The position numbers and the translations under genes were made by a program. The notes beneath the pieces are model-generated. The model ran no database searches and was not told the origin of the DNA. It saw nothing but the letters and a program-made list of their open reading frames with translations. Positions 1 through 12,638 of a stretch of 64,000 nt of DNA are shown piece after piece. Source of the DNA: Daucus carota subsp. sativus. Taxonomy: Eukaryota; Streptophyta; Magnoliopsida; Apiales; Apiaceae. The stretch's first letter is position 1, and every line of letters begins with the position of its first letter. The DNA lies in NCBI RefSeq assembly GCF_001625215.2, contig NC_030384.2:41698390-41762389 (forward strand), given 5' to 3'.

Positions 1-3000
1 TATATCAGATCGGATTGGCCGACGTCCAATGCTTATACTTTCATCCACGTTCTATTTTGTTAGTGGTTTGATAATGTTGTGGTCTCCTAATATCTATACA
101 CTGCTTTTAGCAAGGCTTCTGGATGGGTTTGGAGTAGGGCTGGCAGTTACTCTAGTTCCGCTTTATATATCTGAGACTGCTCCCTCTGAGATAAGAGGAT
201 TGCTGAACACCCTACCACAATTTCTGGGTTCTGCCGGAATGTTTCTTGCATACTGTATGGTTTTTGGAATGTCACTCATGGAATCACCAAGTTGGCGATT
301 GATGCTAGGAGTTCTTTCTGCCCCCTCTGTTATTTATTTTTTGTTAGTTGTATTTTATTTGCCTGAATCTCCTCGATGGCTTGTGAGTAAAGGAAAGATG
401 ACCGAGGCTAAACGAGTCTTACAGAAACTGCGTGGCCGGGAAGATGTCTCAGGTATATTTCTATTATTAAGTTTTCATTAACAATTTTTTTTATGATCTG
501 GTTTAAATCGGTATTTTTATCAATTTTTGAGCTACATGCCTATGTATTAGATAGTCTGAGTTATTCATGCAGGACTTGGCATCCAATTGCTTATGTTTTT
601 CATGATGACGACATTCAGTTCCTCCTTTTATTCCCTTTCTAGGAATGGACAAATATAAAACCTACCGTAGATGTCAACATAGTAATTTATACCTCAGTAT
701 GCTCCAATATCTTTTGAAGTGAATTCGTCATCCAACTTAATCTGCTCAATATTATCTTGAACACAGTTGTTTGAATTATAATAATATATAGGACATAATT
801 TAGTTGTTAGCAGCCTTTGTAGAATCATATCGCGGCTACATATTCTTTCCGAAACTCAGAAAGTATCTGCATTTAATTCTAATAATTATAATATAAATTT
901 TGCTATTACTCCTTATAAAATACGTTTCTAGATATGTCAACTTTACTCCATTTGAAGTTTGCTGACACTTTATAAAGTTGTGCTGACGTTTTTTTTCCCA
1001 CAGCTGAGATGGCTTTGCTTGTGGAAGGTCTGGCGGTTGGTGGTGATACAACCATTGAAGAATACATTATTGGGCCTGCAAATGAACTTACTGATGATCA
1101 AGATCCAGATGCGGAAAAAGAGCAGATTAAACTGTATGTACCTGAAGAAGGACTTTCATGGGTTGCCAAACCTGTCACACGACAGGGTAGTATAGGTCTT
1201 GCTTCTCGCCATGGAAGTATGGTAAACCAGGGTAGGTCTCTTGTAGATCCGATCGTGACTCTCTTTGGCAGTGTCCATGAAAAACTTCCGGAGGCAGGAA
1301 GTATGCGAAGCATGCTATTTCCAAATTTTGGAAGCATGTTTAGTATGGCTGATCCTCATGTCAAACCCGAACAATGGGATGAAGAGAGCCTGCAGAGAGA
1401 AGGTGAAGATTATACAAGTGATGCTGGAGGTGAAGACTCGGATGATAACTTGCAGAGTCCATTAATTTCACGTCAAGCAACGGAAAAGGATGTGGTTCCT
1501 CCTCCTTCACATGGCAGCGTTCTAGGTGTTAGACGCCATAGCAGTCTCATGCAAGGGCATGCAGGAGAAGATAGTATGGGCATTGGTGGGGGGTGGCAAT
1601 TGGCATGGAAATGGTCCGAGAGACAAGGTGAAGATGGACAAAAAGAAGGAGGTTTCAAAAGGATTTATTTGCACGAGGAAGGGATTGCTGGGTCCAGGCG
1701 TGGGTCTATTGTTTCCCTTCCTGGCGGTGAAATGGCAGAGAGTGAATACATACAGGCTGCTGCTCTTGTGAGCCAGCCTGCTCTTTATTCAAAGGACCTT
1801 GTAAATCAGCATCCAGTTGGACCGGCAATGGTTCATCCTTCGGAAACTGTTTCTCAAGGGGTGGTATGGACTGCTCTTCTCGAGCCAGGAGTCAGGCGTG
1901 CATTGGTCGTTGGGGTTGGGATTCAAGTCCTTCAACAGGTAGGAATTTTAATTTTAACTTTCTCTTCCACATCTCACTATATTCCGGTGATTCATGTTCT
2001 TCTGTTATCTTTATTTCTTTAGTTAATGGAATGCAAGAAGTACTTGACCTAATTAGCACTACTACATTTATTGTGTGTGGATTGATTCCTCTCCACTCAG
2101 TATCCGTGATCGCCTACAGTATCAGTTACTATTTCTTGCAAAAGTACTTTACTATACAGGTTCTTTAGAAACTTCCTCCTACATTGTCTTCTTCTCCTTG
2201 GGATCATCTAGACATCTTTAGTGGTCCATATGGAACATAAAGTTTGATTAGAAAGCTTTGATATCTGTTTAGTTGTCTATGTTTTAATTCTCTTATTGTT
2301 GAAAGGAGAGCTCTTGACGGTTTCTTTACTTGTACTTTAAATTTTTTGAGGATGTTGCATGTCTAATTTTAAAATTATATGGAGATAGATTCACATATAT
2401 AATGTTTTACTTTACGTCTCGGACGAGATATTCTTTTCTGAATCAGAACATATTGAATTGCTCATTTTTCTTTACATATGGTGAAAATGTAAAATTATGC
2501 GATCTATTTTCTTGATGTGCTATATGCTTCAGACCACCATGTCATTCATATGTTTTCAAACGAGATATTAATTCTTGATAAAGCCATTCCCTCAACATAA
2601 TGCAAAATGGCATTCCTTCAAAATTTTGTGCCGGGGTTAATAATTCCTATAGAAGAACTCCTGCCTTTTCTTTTCTCATGTGTTTCATACTGATCACGCA
2701 GTTTTCTGGCATTAACGGAGTGATGTACTATACTCCACAAATTCTAGAGCAAGCAGGTGTTGAAGTTCTTCTTTCCAGCTTGGGAATTGGTTCCGAGTCT
2801 GCATCTTTTCTCATTAGTGCATTTACAACCTTGCTAATGCTTCCTTGCATAGCTGTTGCAATGAGATTCGTGGATGTTGCTGGTAGAAGGTTAGTTCCAT
2901 ATATATATCCTTTAAAATGTGGTTTACTTATTCCCATGTCTTTAATTAAATTCTAAACGTGTTCTCCTGCAAACCAAACGTGGCATTGTTTGTAAAATGT

Positions 3001-4130
3001 TGCTTGGTTAAGATGTGGTGGATGCATGTCAACAACTGAACCTATTGAGTCTGCAGATATTTATGGAAATAATTCCTTTGTTATGTTATTGTTTGCATTT
3101 CAAGCAAACAAAACGATGATGAATTTTAATTTTGTTCTACAGAATGTGGATATCGTTTAATATGTGCATCTCTCTTCCCTGAATAGTCATGAATATTTTG
3201 GTTAAAGCTTTAAACTCTTAAACTAGATTCGCTATCTGGCTCCCCTATATATCTTTGATTGAACTAAATAATATATATGCCATCAAATAAATAGCCTTGA
3301 GAACCATGTTGGTAAAATATATGTCCTATGGAATATTTAATGCGGCTTTGTGTGCGCGGAGTTGCATTTATTATGAACTTTCATTGAACTTCCTTAAAAA
3401 TTCTGTATTTAAGGATTTAATAGAAGTCAGCCAGTGGTGAATGTTCAAAATTTTGACTTCTTTGATGTGTTATATTATATATGTTCTGTGTGCAACAATG
3501 CAAGATGCTGCTTTTCACTAAAAGTTTTATTGTACGTTGTTGACCTTTATCATGTTACGAGTGCTGTATTAGTTTTCCCAAATTGAGCTAATTGCGTGAA
3601 TTTTAGTGTGCTTTCTTTAAGTAGCCACTCTTTATCTTTATGTATTCAGTTATGATACTAATATGCCGTTATTCCTTTAATGAAGGACACTACTGCTCAC
3701 AACTATCCCTGTGCTGATAGTTTCACTCGTTATCCTAGTCATCGGCAATGTTTTCGATCTGGGTACTGTTCTTCATGCAATCATATCAACCATCTGTGTG
3801 ATAGTTTATTTCTGCTGCTTCGTCATGGGCTATGGACCAATCCCGAATATCCTCTGCTCAGAAATATTCCCTACAAGAGTTAGAGGCCTTTGCATTGCCA
3901 TATGTGCACTCTCGTACTGGATCTGTGACATTATTGTGACCTACACATTGCCTGTGATGCTCACTTCGATTGGATTAGCTGGCGTCTTTGGCATTTATGC
4001 TGTTGTATGTGTCATATCTTGGTTCTTTGTATATGCAAAGGTTCCAGAAACCAAAGGCATGCCGCTGGAAGTTATTACAGAGTTCTTTGCTGTTGGTGCA
4101 AGGCCGGTCGATGATGCTAAAGCAGAGTAA
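1..4130 (+). CDS. TMT2/TST2-like: Tonoplast monosaccharide/sugar transporter (TMT/TST), 5'-truncated by the window edge
   Basis: Proton-coupled sugar carrier of the vacuolar membrane (major facilitator superfamily), loading hexoses or sucrose into the vacuole. Exons read as 1-452, 1004-1938, 2702-2889 and 3686-4130, all with GT..AG introns, giving 672 residues; the family is about 740 long, so only the first helices are missing. Visible motifs are the GRRP loop signature at the start, PESPRWLVSKG at about residue 121, EIFPTRVRG near the end and the family-typical C-terminus PETKGMPLEVITEFF. The 935-nt exon encodes the very long hydrophilic loop between helices 6 and 7 that separates TMT/TST proteins from other sugar carriers; it is rich in Ser and acidic residues and carries GSMGIGGGW-like and SRRGSIVSLPGG blocks, a known phosphorylation region. 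No frame breaks are seen. Whether it is the TMT1 or TMT2 orthologue is uncertain. Confidence 0.95.
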
Positions 4131-5245
4131 CTAGAGACAGTTGAACTGTTTTTCAGTTCTTCCGCAACTTCTTTGCTGCTTGTATAGTGCAGGTCAGTGC
4201 TGTCAAGAACTGGAGTTATCGAGGATAATGGAAATGGGTAGCACTTCTTCAAACTGATATGCTAGGAATGGCACTCAACTTCTGTCTGCAAATTTTGAAC
4301 TTTGGTGTGAAGAACTAATCTCATAGTTTTTTTTTCTCTATACAATTTAGTTGTAATACTTTGAAATGAATATCTGTTTGTAATTCTCTTTTCTTTCATA
4401 ATATCTTATATATCTAGTTTTACTCGAGTTATATTTTGATACAACTTTGCATATACCTTGTCAGTGAAACAATAAGCTTAAAAGTTAAAAATGAAAACAC
4501 ACATCTAGACGGCGGGTGTAAAGGACAATTCATTTGTACGAGCCACTTAGCAATTTCTCCATTTATGTGTAGAATATGTGTTATAAAAATCTTGATTTAT
4601 TTATAAAAAAAATCCCTTAATCATTGATTAATTTTTTGAAAAAGTTTTGATTATTCACCTAGTAAATATAAACATTATTTTATCATATCAATTATACTTG
4701 ACTAAAAATATTCGAACGACAATTATTTTTAATTAATGCTGTTAGATATACGATATTGATTATAATAACGGGATTAAAATGATATAAAATACTGATTATA
4801 TGAAACCAATGTGATAACAAGAATAATATAATGGATCATGTCCAAGAGATAACCATGGAAACCTTATCTTATTTATGGTATTAGTCAGGTTTGGAAACCT
4901 TGTCTTATTTATGGTACTAGTTAGATTTCTGCAACAGAACTTCACATGCAAAAAATATCAATATCTATGTATTATGTTTTAAAATTATTTTTGAACACAT
5001 GTAACGATGAAAAAAAATATGTATTTAGATATAGATTCTAAAAAAATATGTATTTAGATTTAGATTCTAAAAATCTATTTAAAATTTAGGGTTCTGCAAC
5101 AGAACGTTGATGGTTCAACAGCCGAACGTTGATGGTTCTCTGGTTTTGGTTTCGGTTTCATTTTAAGGACTGATTTTCTCCTTGAGCGCTGAGCGCGACC
5201 ATATCATTCTAATATAAAATATTTTCAAAACAAGATTAAATATTA
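4131..5245. other. Intergenic spacer with short tandem duplications
   Basis: This holds the 3' UTR of the sugar transporter (AT-rich, no clear single polyadenylation signal) and then AT-rich spacer. A 36-bp unit is repeated in tandem at 4857-4928 and a roughly 33-bp unit near 5008-5075. A short duplicated phrase around GAACGTTGATGGTTC lies near 5100-5140. No gene is seen. The last nine bases (5237-5245) are the left target-site duplication of the next element. Confidence 0.6.
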
Positions 5246-5441
5246 GGGCTTTTTTTATTAATAATCACGTTTTCAATCTTATTTTCAAAAATACTACCTT
5301 ATCCAATCTTATTTTCAAAAATACTACCTTCTCTAAAATATTTTCAAAAATACTGTAGTTGCATATGCAACCATATATGCAACTACAAATCCTGATTTCA
5401 AGTTTCAGATTTCAAATGTCATTTTCGACCTCATCGTTGGA

Positions 5442-5490
<49 letters not shown>

Positions 5491-6371
5491 GTCGAAAATA
5501 TGAGGTCGAAAATGACATTTGAAAACTGGAACTTGAAATCAGCAATTCAGTTGCATATATGGTTGCATATGGGTTGTATTCAGTTGATTCTATTGTAATT
5601 TAATGGCCCCGCCAGGGGCACCCATACATCAGTTGCAACTTACAGTTTTCCGTTGCATATGAGGTTGCATATGAGGTTGCACGCAACCTCATAGGCAACC
5701 TCATATGCAACTAAATGCAACTGAAAAATGTAAGTTCCAACTGAAGTATGGGTGCCCCTGGCGGGGCCATTAGATTGCAATAGAATCAACTGAATGCAAC
5801 CTCATATGCAACTAAATGCAACTGAAAACTGTAAGTTCCAACTGAAGTATGGGTGCCCCTGGCGGGGCCATTAGATTGCAATAGAATCAACTGAATGCAA
5901 CCTCATATGCAACTAAATGCAACCTCATATGCAACTAAATGCAACTGAAAACTGTAAGTTGCAACGGATGTATGGGGTGCCCCTGGCGGGGCCATTAGAT
6001 TGCAATAGAATCAACTGAATGCAACCATATGCAACTGAATACAACCATATGCAACTATATATGCAACTGAATTCCTGATTTCGAGTTCCAGTTTTCAAAT
6101 GTCATTTTCGACCTCATCTTTGGAGTCGATATATATATATATATATATATATCGACACCAAAGATGAGGTCGAAAATGACATTTGAAAACTGCAACTTGA
6201 AATCAGGATTTGTAGTTGCATATATGGTTGCATATGCAACCACCGTATTTTTGGAAAATATTTTCAAAAAGGTAGTATTTTTGAAAATATTTTAGAGATT
6301 TGAAAATAAGATTGGATAAGGTAGTATTTTTGAAAATAAGATTGAAAAAACAATATACAAGATAATTCCCC
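5246..6371. mobile_element. Non-autonomous foldback element, Mutator-like (MULE/Foldback type)
   Basis: Both ends are flanked by the identical 9-bp direct repeat TAAATATTA (5237-5245 and 6372-6380), and the element starts GGG and ends CCC. A 9-bp duplication with GGG termini fits Mutator-like elements. Terminal inverted repeats of about 200 bp (5246-5446 against 6152-6371) share tandem copies of a unit ending AAAATACTACCTT. Each arm runs into a local palindrome with a TA microsatellite at its axis (5446-5487 and 6129-6152). The centre is a third palindrome with its axis near 5682. There is no transposase-size reading frame, so it would need enzyme from elsewhere. The terminal repeats differ by small indels, so it is not brand new. 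Confidence 0.8.
5580..6030. repeat. Central tandem/inverted repeat block of the foldback element
   Basis: A unit containing the GC-rich core GTGCCCCTGGCGGGGCCA occurs three times in direct orientation, with the core starting near 5752, 5853 and 5977, and once inverted near 5604-5622. Spacing is 101 bp and then 124 bp; the longer step comes from an extra copy of a 22-bp subrepeat with GCAACCTCATATGCAA. The rest of each unit is built of GCAACT/TTGCAT words. No coding potential is seen. Confidence 0.85.
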
Positions 6372-6380
6372 TAAATATTA

Positions 6381-6715
6381 AAGCATACAAATACATTAAA
6401 GAAAAATATTATAAGCCATCATAACATTACCAGTTATAAAAGCTAAGTAACATAATAATAATATTATAAGAAGGCAAAAATATTCAGACAGCTTCTACGG
6501 TTCTACATTAAAAGCAACTTCTACGGTTCTACATTAAAAGATTCAGATAGTCATATAACAAGGTGGCAAAAGGGAAAAACATGTGTCTTTGACTATTACC
6601 ATATGTTCTCTTTTGATTCCTGACAAAACTGAAGGATTATGGCATCAAGCAGTAGGCAATTAAATATAAAGGTGGCTAATATCCCTAAATTATAAAGTGT
6701 TCTCGCTCTTGCTGG
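6381..6715. other. 3' UTR and downstream region of OST1
   Basis: AT-rich sequence between the foldback element and the OST1 stop codon. Near 6491-6540 the phrase CTTCTACGGTTCTACATTAA is tandemly duplicated. No gene is seen; part of it is probably the OST1 3' UTR. Confidence 0.5.
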
Positions 6716-9700
6716 TTAAATCTCATCAATAATATCAAGAAGCTCATCAAGCTCCTTCCTCAAAGTGGATATTTTCTGCTGGATTAAAATAATTTTGTTT
6801 TCGATGTCCCGTCCTGATTTTTTCTCGTAAGAATCCACCACTGTGGAGTGTTTCAGCATCACCTTCTCCTGCAGGTCCCTCTCCTTAGCTACCAAATCAT
6901 CCACCTGGTATGGCAATCAAGTAAGCTATCAGAAAGAGAGAATAGCTTCGAAGAGAACAAAATTGTCATGAACAAGCAAGAAACCATATGTATCAACAAG
7001 ATACCAGTACTAACATAAAACATGACATATTGCATGGTTGGGCTTACCATGTACTTTATTCTGTGGAATTTCTGCTAGTTTAACTCTGACCTTAAAAGAT
7101 GCAACTAGCAACAAAAAGAAAAGCAGCAGCGAAGCTAGTTCAAAAGTGTGAGTCATGTAAAAATCAGAGCAAAATAGCTTCTTTCATTTTGCGTGAGGCA
7201 GACATTATTAGTCTTGAGTTGACAATTTAAAGAGTGAAAAGTTATTCCAAGGTAGGTTGTGTTCACTTGGATGTGGTAAGCAATGAGAATGGAATGAAAT
7301 TTGAACTAAGACAAATATATACTTTTCTCTGTTCCATTCTTCTGGTTTAAATGATAGACGATTTCTTCTATTTTTATGCTTAATGTAATTTATTCCCTTT
7401 ATTTACTTTTAAATTCATATCATAACAACTTTTCATCTCCGATATTCTTTTCTCTCCACCTTACTACATCCTCTTACACCTTAGTTACTTTACAATAATT
7501 TCATTCCATTACTACAGATGAGGACACGACACCAAGGTATTGCCATTCTTTTTAAGGTCATTGTAATTGTTTAAGGATCAACTATGCTAAAAAATAAAAG
7601 CACGATTCTAGACAGAAAGTATATTAACCTTGGAAAATATTGGCAAAGCTTGTGCAGAGGATTGCAAAAATGTCAACAAGGGCTTTAACTCTTTTGAAAG
7701 CTCCTTGAATGAACCGTCAGCTGTTTTACGAACTGCTTTGCAAACTTGAACATCGCCTGTTCTGGAGAGATCACGTAATGATCCTTCTAACTTATCATGG
7801 ATTGTCAAGCTTCGATAAATTATGTTCTGGACCTGCTGAATAGCTGCCTGGACCTGAAAAATACGGCCAACAAAGTTATAGGAGTATGACATACTAGAGT
7901 AAATTAATCAAATAAATATAACATCATAACACACCTCATCCCACTGCAGCTTTGCTAAATAAGAAGGTGAATACTTTGAGATTGTCAAGTCTGCATTCAT
8001 ATAAGTGATGCAGGCAACAAAAAGAAGGAAAAACCCAGTGATCAGCATTAATGGCTCTCGAAGAAGGGAAAACACGCTGAACTTGTAGGAAACCTGAAAA
8101 AACCATAAAAGATCACAAGATAAATTTTTCATAAAGTAGCCTAAACAACTCTACCTGATTTCTTGAGACAAAACAAAATTAAAAAAATTTAAAACACTCT
8201 CCCTGATTCCTGTTGCAAAGCATAACATCAAGGTACACTAAGCTGAACAATATAATTTGATTTCAAATGCACCAACAGCACAAAAGATCAAGTATCTGCT
8301 ACACAGGTAGTTGAGAACTAATTTTTATCTTCTAAGAACCACAACTGAACCTACTTAATGGTGTCGCGAGGATTTCAAGTGAGTGTGCGTTAAATTGCAC
8401 AAATTTTATTTTCATAAATAAAAAATACATGATCTTTTTTAAGTTGTCAGGAAAAGCAAGTCCAGTGATGAATATTGATAATTCATGGGAGAAATATTTA
8501 AATTAACATTAAAAGCAAAAATCATGTAATGAATTTACAAAAAAATAAATTAAAATTAAACATATTATTCATATTTACTTATAGAGTGTTAATTAGAAAA
8601 GAGTAAGGAGGCATTACTTATACACTTAAATTTAAAACTCACAACTACTTTTGGGTAGAATACTCCATAATTCATATAAAATATATTTACTATGTAGCTA
8701 GAAGTTCAGAGAGGCATTACCCAGAGTTCCAGTGGGCTGAACGCCATTTTCAAGGAAATATAGCAGGAACATTTATATAACTTTGATTGTTATTTGGATC
8801 ATAATAACCTATGTTCTTAAGATCTCTTCCTTTTCTTCAGGATCAAACATCAATTGCAACGATTTGAAAGACGGCTCATTAGGATAGATCTAAGTAAATG
8901 AACTGGACCCACCCTAGAAACGTAGAGGAAGTTTTCTCCTTGAACGGCTTAAGAAAAAATGATTTGGAGTTTTACCTACGTATAGAATTTTAATTAATGG
9001 CAAATTAGTTAATTAAATAAATTATAATGGGATTAAACTCATAGTAGAATTTCAAAATTACACTCTTGAAAGATATTGGAAGATCTTGTTGGTTCTAATA
9101 CTCCCTCCATCCCATTTATATAGTCCCCATTTCCTCTTCAAGGTATCTGAAAACTTCACTGTAGTATATGATTCGAAAGTCAAACATTAACAAATCAAAA
9201 ATGCCTAATAAACACAGCATGATTCATTTCTTAAAGTTCTCTAGAAAGTTGAGGCCTGAGGGAAAAAATCACACAACCACCTGAAGTTATCGATGTCCTC
9301 TCACTTAAAACCTCATTTCAGAAACACACTTGAAGTTTCATCATTGTCTCACAAAACAAAGCGACTTCAAAGGGATGAACTAGTAACTTCAAGTTCCAAA
9401 ATTTTCTCAAACAACCGCTCGAGGAATTATTTTATTTAGGTAGTTGAACTAAAAAGCCAAGATCTCTTGGTTACAGAATTTAGAAGATGTGTGAAGATTT
9501 TGAATCCAAAGATTTGTTTAAAAAATCAGATGGTTCGATGTGAATTTAAAATTGCAAGGCACTTCTTCGTTTCTAAAGTTGTGTGCATATGTTAGGATAC
9601 CACGAATATCAGTCAGTTGGTTTATTGTAATTTAATATGCACGTGCTACGTCAAGCAGAACCACATTAAATGCATACTTTTCACGATGCACACATTTTAT

Positions 9701-12638
9701 CAGAGACCTTCTCTGGTAAAGAATTAGATGTGAAGATATATGCTTCATCTAAAACAATTGGCCGACTACCTGAAGTGGCAGATTGTGCTCAGGCACAACA
9801 TTCCTCTTTTCTAATACCACCACCGGTCTGCCAACCATATCTAAGTGAGAAAATTTTGTCTGCAATAAAACATATTAAACAGAACATAAGAATTCACTTT
9901 TGGGACAAGGAATATTGGTAAAATTAATTCAGAACCATAAAAAAAAAGTGACTGTAAATTAAGTTCTTATTACCTCTTCTGATTGTTGTACAGGAAATGG
10001 AACAGCTGCAAAAATGTCTGTGGAACCTTCTGGCAAAACAATCTATGGCGTAAAATATTATGTTAGCCGCAATAATATCCAAGAAATATGTAACCATAAG
10101 TATGAATGCTTCAAGGACTGTAAAGAATGCAAGTAATTACTAATAAATTGTTTTAATTTAAAAACAGTAAGTTAATCTTTTAAGAAGTTAAGTGTATATT
10201 TGTTTAAGAAAAGAATGTAAAACTACTTGAAATAAATGCCTTGCTAAAAGTAATTAAGCTAAAGATGCAAACATTCCATTCTTCACAACATTTATCATCT
10301 ATTCTTCTCAGCATTAGTCAGACCGAGCTTCTAATCACATTCTTTGACCAATGAACTGAGTCCACATAACATACTTAAATGCTCACACTTGTAAGAAGTG
10401 TGCACTGAATTTGCCCTTTCTTTGAGAAGGCCTCGCCCCTTTTAGAGCTAAAAAGTTAGGAAGGATAAGCGATTATGCCGTGCCTTCGAGAAGGGCTTGA
10501 CTAGATCAATCTGACTTTTTGATATATGACAGGAAATTTTGATTAAAAAAAAGACTGCAGCCCCAAGAAATTTTTCTGGTTACACTAAAGTTTGATTGAC
10601 AAATCAAAGAGTATATGTTTCACATAACTAAGTCAATGACCCCCACTAAAAATCATATCCTTTGCTTACAATGAAAGAACTACAGGCAAGGGCAACACAG
10701 ACAACTAATTTCCGTATTACAACAGGTTAATTAGAGCGTACACATACCTTTACTATAAGTTTTTCAACTACCACATCATCAATTGGGCAGCCAAAACTGA
10801 CATTAAGCAAACGTTTTCCATCTGAATAAAACAAGTACTCATGAAGCGGCAAGCCATATCCAATCGTAAATGACGTCTTCCAACCTCCAAACATCGGATA
10901 TCTAGGTTCGATTTGCAACAAAGTCTGCAATTGGAAGACGATATCATTGATCAAAGAGCGGAAAGAAATTTATTAACTGAGAGAAATATGGACATATGAC
11001 AAGTTTCCACCTGTGTATTATCACCATATATGTTAGATGTCGAGATATTTCCAATTGCATCCCTGTAGTATATAGAATGAGCTCGGGCTGGCAGTTTTGC
11101 AACAAGGCTCCTAAATGCTGCTGCGCCTCTGTCCCTCGCTTGATAGTCCAATCTTTATGATGAAAAATACTCAAAATCAAGATTCCAGTTGACATGAAGA
11201 CAACTTGATAAATAATTTAATTCAACATCTACATACCTAGAAAATTCCCCAGTGCTCTGAGCACCTCCATGGAAAAGGTTATAATGCTCAGTGACCTGCA
11301 CATTTCCCCAGTGGGATACCTCTATCTCTCGCACCAATTCTTTAGCAACAGCAAAGGGAAGATTATTAACAAAATGGATTGCTACAGGAGATTGTTGGAA
11401 AGCAGGAATATTCTCATATGGCCCATATTTAATCTCATTCTTAGAGAGTTTGGAATTCTCCAATTTTGTATAAGATTCAATTTTTCCTTCAGGCAGTTTG
11501 AAACTAAGCGATTGGACCTTTACTAAATAAGGAGATAGATAGTAACCGCTATCCTGAAACACTACCATCTGATTTTCACTCTGTGTAATTTTCTCGGGAA
11601 ACAGCTGTAATACACGGGTAAATGCTGCAAAAACATTTATGATAATGCTTTCTCCCGTTTCCAGTTGCTTTGGAAAAGTCAACAAAAACCAAGTGTGCGC
11701 CGGGGGGACTCCATTTGGTTGGACAGGTCTGATAGAAACACTTCCGGTAGGTTTCCCTTTGCCTTCAGTTGCAGTACTCAAAAGCAGATTCATAAATTTA
11801 GCTTGATGATCAGGATATGCCACCAACATTTCCGGTACTGGTTCCGGACCAGTACATTTCACCTGTAATATATTAAAAAAAGACCAGAATATTCAATAGC
11901 TACCCATTAAAAAAAAGCAATCATAAAACTTGTTGACAACTAGTGGCAACTGGCAAGACTCCTTCCCCTTTTCAGTAGCACACAAAACACATAACGAACC
12001 TAATATATACAACACTCCCCCCTCACACGTCTATATGCACAGAAAGAATAAAAGCATAAGCACCTTGAGTGTTGAGGTGATGCGTACAATCTGCGATGTG
12101 AGATCAACCTGCAATAACAGACAATGAGGTTAAGTTTATGTAACAAGTACTCCAATGTACGATACTACAAACACGAGGTGATTGCACATACTCAATAAAA
12201 CATATATCCCTTGCATAATAAAAAACATTGATACAAAATCATACACGAGGCACTGATTATTCGAAGGCAAATTAAATAATCACAATTCAAATACAAATTA
12301 CTACACTCACACAGTCACTAATTGTTTTATACTCTATTTTTACCATATTACAATCACTAATTTTAACTAATCAAATCACGAGTTGTTAAAAGAAGCGCGA
12401 ATGTAGAGATATGTAGGCATTTGTAACAATACTAAACCCTAGCTAATGAGAAATGAATGAGGGAAATTAAAATCAAAGATGAGAGACAAACCCGGCGATC
12501 GAGCTTGGAGATGACTAGATCGGACGCAACCGGTGTAGATAATAAAGCAGCAGCTACGATTATGGAGATTAATATACATAGACTACTCCTACTGCTCGCT
12601 CCTCTTCCGCCTCCGCGTTTCATTTTTCTTCTGCTCAC
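6716..12638 (-). CDS. OST1: Oligosaccharyltransferase subunit 1 (ribophorin I / OST1)
   Basis: Subunit of the ER oligosaccharyltransferase, which transfers the lipid-linked glycan to Asn in nascent proteins. Ten exons, in coding order: 12638-12492, 12108-12064, 11862-11237, 11152-11011, 10924-10748, 10042-9974, 9859-9770, 8093-7935, 7853-7629 and 6904-6716, all GT..AG and frame-consistent. They give 622 residues, against about 610-620 for plant OST1. There is an N-terminal signal segment (SLCILISIIVAAALL), a long lumenal region with the family phrases KYGPYENIPAF and VSHWGNVQVTEHYNL, one membrane helix near residues 446-463 (LMLITGFFLLFVACITY), then a cytosolic helical tail. The 90-nt seventh exon is easy to miss because a longer open frame lies antisense to it; it supplies the VGRPVVVLEKRNVVPEHN block found in homologues. 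No defects are seen. Confidence 0.95.
7255..7535. mobile_element. Possible MITE in an OST1 intron
   Basis: In the last OST1 intron, the left sequence around GTGTTCACTTGGATG..AATGGAATGAAA is mirrored, imperfectly, by the reverse complement of the right sequence around 7500-7535 (..AATGGAATGAAAT). The termini resemble a common plant Tourist-like type. I could not identify a convincing target-site duplication, so the boundaries are approximate. Confidence 0.35.

Noticed and set aside
5359-5598. Plus-strand frame through the TA repeat of the foldback element
   Set aside because: It translates the TA microsatellite as alternating Ile/Tyr and mirrors a similar frame on the other arm; a repeat artefact.
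9101-9130. CTCCCTCCATCCCATTTATA, a Stowaway-like terminus in an OST1 intron
   Set aside because: It is preceded by TA, but I found no matching inverted end within several hundred bases, so only half an element, or chance.
9670-9921. 83-codon plus-strand reading frame inside OST1
   Set aside because: It is the antisense of the OST1 exon at 9770-9859 and intron DNA; no family motif or promoter.
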